DNA of 30,091 bases from an uncultured Prevotella sp. (GCA_900553465.1 USDT01000035.1:1-30091), one strand, 5' to 3'; positions 17,249 through 24,723 are shown, numbered from the stretch's first letter. Numbers and translations: made by a program. The notes: a model not told the origin generated them from the letters alone.

Positions 17249-17334
17249 CAAAATAACTAAAACTTTTAGTTGAATGCAAGAAAAGAGAGTTAATAAAACT
17301 AAAACGATTAGTTATTTAACTAATTCCTTTAGTT
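17249..17334 (-). promoter_or_regulatory. blaI promoter with three phased 17-bp palindromic operators
   Basis: Three copies of AACTAA-N5-TTAGTT are visible: 17255-17271 (AACTAAAACTTTTAGTT), 17297-17313 (AACTAAAACGATTAGTT) and 17318-17334 (AACTAATTCCTTTAGTT). Centres are 42 and 21 bases apart, four and two helical turns, so bound dimers would lie on one DNA face. On the minus strand TATTTTG (17249-17255), a one-base-short -7-like box, touches the first operator, 25 bases before the blaI ATG. Binding by BlaI is inferred from position and symmetry. Confidence 0.78.
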
Positions 17335-17645
17335 AACATAACATTTCCCAATGCAAATTCAGGACAATAACGCCAAATTATCTTACTTCTGCTTACTGCA
17401 TGCCAAGCACATTTCATATAAGAGTCACCAATAACATTCTCACTGCGGTCAACCATATTGTTTGCATGATAAGCCAGATCAGTCACAAACCTCCAGAGTG
17501 AATAACTTAAAACCATTGTTCTGGCTTCTATCGATTAGCCCTCTGCTTAATAACACAAACACGTTGAATACCGATAGCATTCACTGAAACATATTATTAT
17601 AACAATTCCATAAGTACCACTATACCAACACATTACAAATAAGCT
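17335..17645. other. Gap between blaI operators and the AlbA_2 gene
   Basis: AT-rich DNA with one short open frame (17316-17516 minus, 66 residues) that overlaps the operators and has no recognised domain. I see no RNA gene or mobile-element end. Confidence 0.5.
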
Positions 17646-17689
17646 CCGCGGAAAAGTCGCGGAAAAGTCGCGGAAAAGTCGCGGAATTC
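17646..17689. repeat. 11-bp tandem repeat directly after the AlbA_2 stop codon
   Basis: The unit GCGGAAAAGTC occurs three times plus a partial copy GCGGAA on the plus strand. Because 11 is not a multiple of three, all three frames read the same cyclic 11-residue peptide: on the minus strand RDFSATFPRLF. The array begins right after the TGA of the upstream gene and is in frame with it. Confidence 0.85.
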
Positions 17690-19357
17690 TCAGCTTAAAA
17701 TCCACTGCTTTTCTTTGTTAAATTCGATGCAACCTCTTTCTTTCAACTTCTTCAACAGATAATCAATCTTGTTCTTCTTTTGTGTGTCATCCAACACATC
17801 CGACAGTTTTCCTGCCAACAATCCGTTTATATCTTTACGTGAAGCCTTACCGAATTTATTTAAATATTCCAGTATCAGTTTCATAAAGTATTCATCATCA
17901 AAACTCCGGTTCTTTATATACTGTCCCTTCAAGGTTGCATCTTTTGTCTTTGAAACCACTTTATGAGCAAGATAAAAGTTTGGTTTACGACCTTCTATAA
18001 ATCTGCGTTTTCTCAGATAGGCGGCCTGTTCATCAGTTATGCACTTTTTCTTCTGCACTTTGTCAAGCAACATTATATCATCAAGATGCAATTCAGGATT
18101 GTCCGTCAATATACGAGCAAAGTTTTCATCAATAACCTTTCCTATTATCATCACCCTTACCTTGTTGTCCGACAAGTCATATTCCGGCATAGGGAACAGC
18201 CTCATCCGTTGATTGACAAACATTTTTTTGATACCACCTCCTTCTGTTTCAATCATATTCAGGTTACGCATTGCTTCCACAAGAAAACGATTGCGATAAA
18301 CCGACTCCGGGCAATCTTTCGTCACAACATTCTCAACACTCTCCGGCAAAAACGTTCCATAGTTTTGAAATATAATATGATCATCCTCATATTCCACTAC
18401 TTCTATTCTTGCACATTTAGTATAATCCTGGTGTGCTATGGCATTGTTCAGTGGCTCACGGATGTTGAACATATCATAACGCAACATCTCATCAGGAAAC
18501 ATAGAGTCCGGACGTACAAGTCTGTATTTGACATTACGCACTTTATTATAAAGTTTGTCAACGCTTAACAATAAGGGTATAGACAGTATTTCGTAATCTT
18601 TGTTCTGGGTTGCTCCTACCTCGCGCAATGACCAACGTATGCAAGCTACGTATGGTGTGAGCAGATGTTCGCTCTCTTCTTTGCCCAACAAAACTAAAGC
18701 TGTACGGGTTATCTTACCGTTAATTGTGATTTTTGCTTTATCCAAAAACTTCGTATCGTCCCATGCTGATATTTCCGCCTTACGGAACGGATTCCTTTTT
18801 GTGTATTCCTTACGCGCCTTTTCTATTGCCTCCGGGTCAAGGTCTGCAATCGTAGCATCCTCAACAACCGCGACGCTCCAGTCATCTGTTATAACAAGTT
18901 CTGATAAGATTGTCCGCAGCCTGTCATCAGTCATCTCAACCAAAGAGTCTCCGATACGTTGCCAAGCCTTATTGTGCGCATAAACAGGCAGACGCGATTT
19001 ATGTTTAGGTATTGTTATTATCCATACTTTTTCACCTGTGTCTTCTGCAGTAAGTTCATCTATATTCAGTTCTTCGGAGGATATATTTCTACATTTCTCC
19101 ACAATCTTTGCCTTTGCCGATTCTATTGTGTAATTTCCAACGTCCTGAATACCTACTACATCGAAAGTTTTGTCTTGTATTCCAATAACTATCGCACCAC
19201 CATTCATATTGGAAATGGCTGACACATACGACACCACATCATCACCTTCATGTCCGCAAAGGCTGTTTCTAAGATTTTTATATTCTTTCCAATCACATCC
19301 TTCGTTTTCGCGAGGATATTGTATTCGTACGTATTCTGAAATTTCTTGCTTTGTCAT
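17690..19357 (-). CDS. AlbA_2 (Schlafen-type) and GHKL-ATPase-like putative transcriptional regulator
   Basis: A 555-residue protein. The N-terminus is an AlbA_2/Schlafen-type domain (DWKEYKNL at 22-29, NMNGGAIVIGIQD at 50-62). The middle resembles the HATPase_c_4 domain of RecG-like regulators: REPLNNAIAHQDY at 300-312, QNYGTF at 331-336 and ETEGGGIKKM at 370-379. The C-terminus (about 490-555) looks like winged helices. Such proteins are common in Bacteroidota accessory DNA, and some Schlafen-domain relatives act in defence; no function is shown here. Base composition is clearly more A/T-rich than its neighbours, suggesting transfer. After the TGA the same frame continues for 18 codons through the 11-bp repeat (EFRDFSATFPRLFRGAYL) before TAA. 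Confidence 0.85.
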   Translation of the reverse strand: MTKQEISEYVRIQYPRENEGCDWKEYKNLRNSLCGHEGDDVVSYVSAISNMNGGAIVIGIQDKTFDVVGIQDVGNYTIESAKAKIVEKCRNISSEELNIDELTAEDTGEKVWIITIPKHKSRLPVYAHNKAWQRIGDSLVEMTDDRLRTILSELVITDDWSVAVVEDATIADLDPEAIEKARKEYTKRNPFRKAEISAWDDTKFLDKAKITINGKITRTALVLLGKEESEHLLTPYVACIRWSLREVGATQNKDYEILSIPLLLSVDKLYNKVRNVKYRLVRPDSMFPDEMLRYDMFNIREPLNNAIAHQDYTKCARIEVVEYEDDHIIFQNYGTFLPESVENVVTKDCPESVYRNRFLVEAMRNLNMIETEGGGIKKMFVNQRMRLFPMPEYDLSDNKVRVMIIGKVIDENFARILTDNPELHLDDIMLLDKVQKKKCITDEQAAYLRKRRFIEGRKPNFYLAHKVVSKTKDATLKGQYIKNRSFDDEYFMKLILEYLNKFGKASRKDINGLLAGKLSDVLDDTQKKNKIDYLLKKLKERGCIEFNKEKQWILS

Positions 19358-19388
19358 AAACGGAACTTTTCAACAGACTTTCAATACA

Positions 19389-19396
19389 CAAAGATA
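19389..19396 (-). promoter_or_regulatory. Probable -7 promoter box of the AlbA_2 gene
   Basis: TATCTTTG on the minus strand, 31 bases upstream of the start codon, fits TAnnTTTG. A -33 box is not clear. Confidence 0.4.
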
Positions 19397-19551
19397 TAAA
19401 ATGTAAATGGAATGAATAATAACACTGTACCATTATTATTCAATATTTTATTCAACAACACTTACATCCATTCATATAAGAATGTTGTTTGTATAAACAT
19501 TACCACAATAATCGTAAATGACCGGGTAATTATGATTTCATATTATCATTT

Positions 19552-20718
19552 CTATTTCTTCAACTCTATACGGAACGTCGTACCGCGTCCCGGCTCCGAG
19601 CTTTTCACGAATATCCGGCCGTGGTGATACTCCTCCACGATGCGCTTTGCAAGCGAAAGTCCGAGGCCCCATCCGCGTTTCTTTGTGGTGAAACCCGGTC
19701 GGAACACGTTGCCTATATTCTTCTTTGGTATGCCCTTGCCCGTGTCGCTCACCTCAATGGCAGTGCGTCCGGGCTCGTCGTAAACGGTTATGGTGATGCT
19801 GCCCTCACCACTCATGGCATCGACAGCGTTCTTGCAGAGATTTTCTATCACCCACTCGAAGAGCGAAGCGTTGATGTTCACGATGACGCCCGTGTCGGGG
19901 AAACAGCAGGTCATCCTGATTTTCGACGACGTGCGGCGGTCCATATAGTTCACCACATGGTCCATGACGTCGCGCAGGTCGGTAGGCACAAGCTCCGGCA
20001 GCGACCCGATCTTGGAGAAACGGTCGGCTATAAGCTGCAGGCGGCTGATGTCGTTGTACATCTCGGGGATAAGTTCGTCCGACGGATAAGTCTCCTTCAG
20101 CACTTCCACCCAGGCCATAAGGCTCGATATAGGTGTGCCGAGCTGATGGGCGGTCTCCTTGGACAGGCCCACCCACACCTTGTTCTGCTCGGCCTTCTTC
20201 GACGTGAGCAGCGCAAAGATGGCTATGACAACGAAGATCATAACCACGCCGAGCTGCACGTAAGGATAGGAAGACAGGCGGCGGAGCATAACGGAATCGT
20301 CGTAGCAAACATACACGTAGTCGGACGGAACATTGTCGGACAGCGCCACCTTTATCACCTTATCAGAATGGAGCAGGCGCAGGCCCTCGGCCTTGACGTA
20401 GGCGAGTGTGTCGGCATAGTTGGAACAAGAACTGATACTGAGGTTGCGGAATGTCTGCACATTCTTGTTCTCGTCCATCACGATGACGGGAATAGTGGTG
20501 TTGCCGTTGAGCACCTTGAGCACGAGATTGAGGTCGGCGTTGCTGTCGGCATTGCTGAAGGTGCGCATGGCCTCGGCCCACGTCTCCATCTTCTTGTGTT
20601 CCTCTGCCGAGAGGTCGCGGATGAGAAAATGGGACACGAGAAGCGATGCGACAGCTATGATGACGGCTGCCACAACAAGAAAAATCTTAACCCTGCGTAT
20701 CTGGTCTGTCCATTGCAT
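19552..20718 (-). CDS. Orphan sensor histidine kinase
   Basis: A 388-residue membrane kinase when started at the ATG at 20718 (MQWTDQIRRVKIFLVV); the open frame extends 35 codons further upstream, but those codons lack a signal and look untranslated. Two membrane segments (about 11-31 and 153-172) enclose an extracytoplasmic sensor loop of about 120 residues. The kinase core has His191 in KETAHQLGTPISSL, the N box ENLCKNAVDAM (292-302), G1 DTGKGIP (325-331) and G2 GWGLGLSLAKR (349-359). The H box TAHQLGTP is of the type seen in many Bacteroidota kinases. No response regulator is adjacent, so its partner lies elsewhere. Confidence 0.9.
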   Translation of the reverse strand: MQWTDQIRRVKIFLVVAAVIIAVASLLVSHFLIRDLSAEEHKKMETWAEAMRTFSNADSNADLNLVLKVLNGNTTIPVIVMDENKNVQTFRNLSISSCSNYADTLAYVKAEGLRLLHSDKVIKVALSDNVPSDYVYVCYDDSVMLRRLSSYPYVQLGVVMIFVVIAIFALLTSKKAEQNKVWVGLSKETAHQLGTPISSLMAWVEVLKETYPSDELIPEMYNDISRLQLIADRFSKIGSLPELVPTDLRDVMDHVVNYMDRRTSSKIRMTCCFPDTGVIVNINASLFEWVIENLCKNAVDAMSGEGSITITVYDEPGRTAIEVSDTGKGIPKKNIGNVFRPGFTTKKRGWGLGLSLAKRIVEEYHHGRIFVKSSEPGRGTTFRIELKK

Positions 20719-21191
20719 ACTGATATGATAACGAGGTTTTGTGAGGTTTATTGCCTCGACGGATGACGGCTGCGGCCCGACGGACCGGAGGAAGCGTATT
20801 TCACGCGCTCCGCAGAAAATCAATGGGGATTTGGTTTTTATTCATTAAGTGCCGTATAATGCCGCAAAACGTGCTTACAACGCATGGGGACGTGAACCGT
20901 GACCCTCGTTCCTCACGTGATGATAAATCCGCGTTGTCACAACCGACAAATCATCATCGCAGGAAGTAGCCATGCTTCCCGTGTCTTCCCTAACGCTTAA
21001 TATCAGCGTTTCGGAAGAAAACCCGAGGGGCACACTTACAGTTTTTCTTGACTTTTTTTTGACAAAATATTTTCGCAAAAGAGATGTAAAGGAATGTTAA
21101 ATCCTGCATAATAAAGGCCGGTTCGGGCCATACAGACTTGGGGTATACCCTGTAGTGGAATGCCGGACAATCCGTTCTGCGTTCCGATAAT
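20719..21191. other. Gap upstream of the histidine kinase
   Basis: No gene is supported. Small hairpins are visible (AACGCT 20992-20997 with AGCGTT 21005-21010; GGAAG/CTTCC around 20962-20978), within what could be the kinase leader. Short frames here on either strand lack domains. Confidence 0.5.
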
Positions 21192-21300
21192 GCCCGTTTT
21201 AGGGTCTGATCACGTCTGTTTCAGGGTGTGATATAGTTCATTTCAGGCCCTAAAACGGGCTGTATCACGTGCTGAAACAGTGTCTTTTGCATGATGACAG
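21192..21300. repeat. Dispersed palindromic element B, copy B2
   Basis: Homologous to 12634-12740. Here the strongest pairing is GCCCGTTTTAGGGTCTGA (21192-21209) with TCAGGCCCTAAAACGGGC (21243-21260), 18-bp arms with one mismatch. CTGTTTCAG and CTGAAACAG words flank it. It lies directly before repeat A2, so two intergenic families are stacked in this gap. Confidence 0.7.
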
Positions 21301-21331
21301 AATCATCCCCAGATATAACCCATTGACATAC

Positions 21332-21539
21332 AACATCTTGCACAAACCTCTTATTTTTCGCGAATTTGCGTCCGACGGAGAGTCTGCCCGCAAATACTCG
21401 CTTATTTTTCGGGGTATATCAGTAAACTGAGGCGGAAAAATCAAAATCTGCTTTCAATCTGAAAGTTGCCCATATCGTTTTCATCCATACATAAGGAAGC
21501 AACACTTATCCGAGAGTAAACACCGCAGTCTCACTTTCT
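21332..21539. repeat. Dispersed intergenic repeat A, copy A2
   Basis: Same element as 1-198, same orientation. The core again carries ATTTGCG...CGCAAAT arms, and CTTATTTTTCG is directly repeated on both sides of the hairpin. The element ends in CGCAGT in both copies. Confidence 0.75.
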
Positions 21540-21609
21540 TCCTGGCGTCATATACCGGCCATCACCGTTAACAAAAAATCAAAAAAAATAATGCTCGAAA
21601 TGTCACAAA

Positions 21610-21626
21610 TACGTAAATATTGCGTA
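21610..21626. promoter_or_regulatory. Imperfect 17-bp dyad upstream of the gene remnant
   Basis: TACGTAAATATTGCGTA is an imperfect palindrome about 40 bases before the ATG of the remnant at 21668. It could be a binding site, but there is no second copy to support it. Confidence 0.25.
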
Positions 21627-21667
21627 ATATAAGTAAAACGCAAAGCAGAATAAAGAACATATATATT

Positions 21668-21715
21668 ATGAAAATGAAAACTTTAGCATTTACAGTTCGC
21701 CGAACTCACGTTAAA
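21668..21715 (+). pseudogene. Remnant start of a second DUF2807-like lipoprotein gene
   Basis: The bases before and after this ATG (ATTATGAAAATGAAAAC, then TTAGCATT) repeat the start of the DUF2807 gene at 22938 (ATTATGAAAATGAAAAC, then TTGGCATT). After about eight codons similarity stops, and the frame runs through the shared upstream motif (TTCGCCGAACTCACGTTAAAT) to a stop after 15 codons. This is what a deletion between a gene start and the next copy of that motif would leave. Confidence 0.6.
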
Positions 21716-21800
21716 TAACAATACTTTGCTCTCGGTGACCATAGGTTTGTGTTTCCTTGATTTTAAGTAATCATAATGATACAACGGTCTTAACCGATTG

Positions 21801-21842
21801 CCGGAGTTACAGACTTTTACAATTCGTCGGACCACGTTAAAT
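21801..21842 (+). promoter_or_regulatory. Shared upstream motif, copy before the 21861 gene
   Basis: Pattern CCGG-N2-TTACAG-N12-CGTC-N-GAC, then CACGTTAAAT, ending 18 bases before the ATG. The same blocks with the same internal spacing (apart from one extra T before CACGTTAAAT) are found at 22865-22907, before the DUF2807 gene. The downstream part is also found at 21696-21716 in the remnant. It may be a promoter for the ECF sigma factor encoded downstream, or a conserved leader. Confidence 0.5.
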
Positions 21843-21860
21843 CAATTATATTCACATATT

Positions 21861-22712
21861 ATGAAAAGACTATTTTTTGTTTTTTTACTTACCTTTGTAC
21901 TTCACGGCATGTCTTTCGCCGGTGATTTTTCAAAATATCGCGGCGTCTGGGCATCAAACGATGCCGAAGCGGTCATAACAGACAGTGTCTGTATGTTCTT
22001 CGAGAAGACTCCAAAGGGGTTGAGAGCATTTCTCAATGTCCCGACACAAAATATATATAGCCGTACCACTTACAAGGATTCGGCATTTGTAGTTGAGACG
22101 GTTGCGCCTCTCAAACTCACCGATGAGGTTAAGACCATTAACGGAACAGCCGTCAGGACTCTGCGTATCGGCGACAAGGTGATGTCTAAAGTGGAGGAGA
22201 TAGAGACCTGCAAACCTTATGAGAAATCCCGTGCGAACAGCAAGTCAGACGTAGGCAAATGTTTACAGGAATGGAGGCTTGGCGCTAAGTTTGGAAAAGA
22301 CGGCGATGTCTTTATGTGTGAGGTCAATACCAACCGCCACATGTTTATCTATCTGATTAATCCTAACATGATATATATCCGGGCAGCAGCAACGGCGAAC
22401 AACGATAACGGCACATTGTTTTTTCAGAATATCCGTATGATGCGCAACAATAATACCGGAGAACTGACATCATATATGGCACCTGATAATTATACTGTTG
22501 CCGCAGACAATCTGAAGATAGACAATAGCAAATTCAATCCTAATGCCTGCGTGTTCAATCCCGACGGAGGAATTTACTGGTCGCTTATCTCGTTTACGGC
22601 AGACCAGATTAAGATAAACGGTTGCGGTGAGACTTATCATGTAAACCGTATTGATAAATTTGAAGAATACTTTAAGTATGTCCCATACGAAACAGCGCGC
22701 CTACAACAATAG
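21861..22712 (+). CDS. Secreted protein of unknown function
   Basis: A 283-residue protein when started at ATG 21861 (MKRLFFVFLLTFVLHGMSFAG, a clean signal peptide). The open frame extends 21 codons further upstream, but those lie across the shared upstream motif. The mature protein begins DFSKYRGVWASNDAEAVITD and is rich in beta strands, with no membrane segment and four Cys (about residues 31, 93, 112 and 131 on). I do not recognise a family; the opening resembles small lipocalin-like or DUF-type domains in which a Trp follows a short helix. It precedes the DUF2807 gene and shares its upstream motif, suggesting common control. Confidence 0.8.
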   Translation: MKRLFFVFLLTFVLHGMSFAGDFSKYRGVWASNDAEAVITDSVCMFFEKTPKGLRAFLNVPTQNIYSRTTYKDSAFVVETVAPLKLTDEVKTINGTAVRTLRIGDKVMSKVEEIETCKPYEKSRANSKSDVGKCLQEWRLGAKFGKDGDVFMCEVNTNRHMFIYLINPNMIYIRAAATANNDNGTLFFQNIRMMRNNNTGELTSYMAPDNYTVAADNLKIDNSKFNPNACVFNPDGGIYWSLISFTADQIKINGCGETYHVNRIDKFEEYFKYVPYETARLQQ

Positions 22713-22864
22713 TCTGTCCTTAGGATAAAGGGGGGCACCGTGCCTTCGCGGATTGGCAAAAGCTGTATTTCCATCCGACGGACAACCTGCCCGGATGAGC
22801 ATCTCGCGTAAAAGCATTTCACCATAAAAGTCCAATCCGGAAAGGCAACGGTTTCCGCTGATCA

Positions 22865-22907
22865 CCGGCATTACAGGCATCAATCATTCGTCTGACTCAC
22901 GTTAAAT
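22865..22907 (+). promoter_or_regulatory. Shared upstream motif, copy before the DUF2807 gene
   Basis: CCGG (22865-22868), TTACAG (22871-22876), CGTC (22889-22892) and CACGTTAAAT (22898-22907) repeat the blocks at 21801-21842. The motif ends 30 bases before the ATG. Confidence 0.5.
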
Positions 22908-22937
22908 AAGACATGAAACAAAATTAAAATACACATT

Positions 22938-24137
22938 ATGAAAATGAAAACATTGGCATTGGTAATTATAGCTACGTCATTATGCATGACTTCATGCAGC
23001 GGAACAAACAAAAGCACAGCGGCCACTTACATGGCGACCGGAGCAGAACTGCCAGGCAACGGCGAGGTGGAAAAAACACTGAATCTGGGCAGTTTCAGCG
23101 GAATAGAGGCGTCTGTGATTGTGGACATACACTATACACAGGACACAAAACGCAGCGTGAAGGTGCGCGCTACCCAGAAACAGATTGACAGATGCGACAT
23201 CTCGGTGAGCGGTTCTACTCTCGTACTGAAAACGAAAAAGAACGTACCCAATTCCGATGACAACTCAAAACAGGATAAAATCACGCTGTATATCACAGCT
23301 CCGGAGATAAGCGTCATAGAGAACCGCGGCATAATGGGATTCTATACAAAGCAACTCAACGGCGACGGACTGCAGATAAAAAACAAGGGAATACTCAATA
23401 TGAATGTGCAGAACGTATCAGGCAAAGGTGGCAGCGGACTGAGCATCGACAACACAGGAAGGATGACGGCTGAGATGACGACAGTGGACATGAATATGTT
23501 TTCGCTGGAGAACATGGGTGTGCTGATGTTCCAAAGCAACAGCATAAAAGGCGGTAGCCTGACAATAAACAACTCGGGACAGCTTAACATCAAGGGCAAC
23601 ATGGAAGGTTCTACGGCCAATCTGTACAACAAAGGAGTATGCAACATGAGCAGCGCGTTCAGCCTGACCGGCAGCTACTCATGCAGCAATGGCGGACAAC
23701 TGCGCATATCAGGCGACGTGAAAGGCTCGACAGCCACCCTGAAAAACACCGGAATGTACGGAATGGAGGGTTCATTCCATCTGGACAACAACTATACTTA
23801 TGCCAACTCCGGACAGGCAGACAACAACGGAGACGTGACAGCAAACGCCATAAGCATAACCAACTCGGGAGTTGACAGAAGGAACGGCAAGCTGAAATCG
23901 GAACAGCTGGACATGAACGTGAACGGACAGAGCCGCTACGAGATGAGCTTCTCCGGCGGCGAAGCGAAACTCAACTGCAGCGGAATAGGCAACTTCGAAA
24001 TGGCACTCGACTGCCGCAGCATAAAGGTGAACTCAAGCGGTCAGATAAATGTGACGCTCTCGGGAACGGCCGACAACACTTCTTTCGACGGCTCGGGAAT
24101 ATCACATGTGAACACATCGAGACTGAACAAGTTCTGA
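22938..24137 (+). CDS. DUF2807 (head GIN domain) lipoprotein with extended beta-helix
   Basis: A 399-residue lipoprotein (lipobox ending at Cys20). Residues about 44-130 match the start of DUF2807 proteins (LGSFSGIEASVIVDIHYTQ...VKVRATQKQIDRCDISVSGSTLVLKTKK), called putative adhesins. Family members are commonly about 220-260 residues; here the solenoid is longer. N-x-G turns recur at 129-131, 149-151, 172-174, 192-194, 212-214, 231-233, 251-253, 270-272, 290-292 and 309-311, every 19-23 residues. Two of these rungs make a near-identical 39-residue unit starting at 213 and 252. The C-terminus (about 335-395) closes with the usual SGxxxxxLxGTADNTSFDGSG pattern. It is directly upstream of an ECF sigma gene. 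Confidence 0.88.
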   Translation: MKMKTLALVIIATSLCMTSCSGTNKSTAATYMATGAELPGNGEVEKTLNLGSFSGIEASVIVDIHYTQDTKRSVKVRATQKQIDRCDISVSGSTLVLKTKKNVPNSDDNSKQDKITLYITAPEISVIENRGIMGFYTKQLNGDGLQIKNKGILNMNVQNVSGKGGSGLSIDNTGRMTAEMTTVDMNMFSLENMGVLMFQSNSIKGGSLTINNSGQLNIKGNMEGSTANLYNKGVCNMSSAFSLTGSYSCSNGGQLRISGDVKGSTATLKNTGMYGMEGSFHLDNNYTYANSGQADNNGDVTANAISITNSGVDRRNGKLKSEQLDMNVNGQSRYEMSFSGGEAKLNCSGIGNFEMALDCRSIKVNSSGQINVTLSGTADNTSFDGSGISHVNTSRLNKF

Positions 24138-24178
24138 CCTCAGCCCCGACGGCGGGCAAAAGACGACAACGGCGGGCG

Positions 24179-24198
24179 GCAGCAGTGCGCACTGCTGC
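24179..24198. promoter_or_regulatory. Perfect 20-bp palindrome before the ECF sigma gene
   Basis: GCAGCAGTGCGCACTGCTGC is its own complement. It lies 42 bases after the DUF2807 stop and 39 bases before the preferred sigma start. No T-run follows, so a terminator is less likely than an operator or an RNA hairpin. Confidence 0.45.
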
Positions 24199-24237
24199 GA
24201 CATGCACCGCAAAAATAGAAACAGTACAAGGAAACAG

Positions 24238-24723
24238 ATGACAACGGAAGAATTCGAACACGAGGCCGGACAGCTGCGCTCCATGCTTGTGGCAACAGCC
24301 GCACACATGCTGGGCAGCGACAGCGAGGCCGAGGACGCGGTACAGGAGACGCTTGCAAAGCTGTGGGCCATGCGCGACGAACTGCGCAGTCCTATGGCGG
24401 CTCTGGCGCGCGCCGTTGTCAGAAACTTGTGTGTGGACAGTCTGCGGAGGTGTCACGCGGTGATAGTACCGCTGTCGGCCGAACAGCGCGACATGGCAGA
24501 AACGCCGACAGACAACGATCCTTTCCTGCAAGTGATGAAGGTTATCGACCGGCTGCCGGCAGCACAACAGGTGGCACTTCGCCTGCGCCACATCGACGGT
24601 ATGAGCACCGCAGACATCGCAAAACTGACAGGAACGAGCGAGGCCGCCGTACGAAAGACGCTGAGCAGGGCACGAATGGCGGTGAGGAAACATTATATTG
24701 AAGACATCGGAAATGAACAGTAA
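24238..24723 (+). CDS. ECF-type RNA polymerase sigma factor
   Basis: 161 residues from ATG 24238 (MTTEEFEHEAGQLRS); an upstream ATG at 24202 would add 12 basic residues and overlaps the palindrome, so the shorter form is preferred. Region 2 is visible in AEDAVQETLAKLWAMRDEL, and region 4 in LPAAQQVALRLRHIDGMSTADIAKLTGTSEAAVRKTLSRARMAVRKHY. This is a group IV (ECF) sigma factor, which typically directs a small regulon and is held by an anti-sigma protein. Its stop overlaps the start of the next gene, the usual sigma/anti-sigma coupling. Confidence 0.93.
   Translation: MTTEEFEHEAGQLRSMLVATAAHMLGSDSEAEDAVQETLAKLWAMRDELRSPMAALARAVVRNLCVDSLRRCHAVIVPLSAEQRDMAETPTDNDPFLQVMKVIDRLPAAQQVALRLRHIDGMSTADIAKLTGTSEAAVRKTLSRARMAVRKHYIEDIGNEQ

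Noticed and set aside
17316..17516. 66-residue minus-strand open frame before blaI
   Set aside because: It overlaps two blaI operators and has no signal peptide or known motif; could be a fossil, but nothing supports expression.
17646..17689. Possible CRISPR array
   Set aside because: The 11-bp units are directly adjacent without spacers, so this is a simple tandem repeat.
19621..20766. 381-residue plus-strand open frame opposite the histidine kinase
   Set aside because: Antisense shadow of a gene with clear kinase motifs; composition rich in His, Val and Arg with no recognisable domain.
21890..21897. TACCTTTG promoter-like box
   Set aside because: It lies inside the signal-peptide codons of the 21861 gene, and no matching TTTG is 20 bases upstream.
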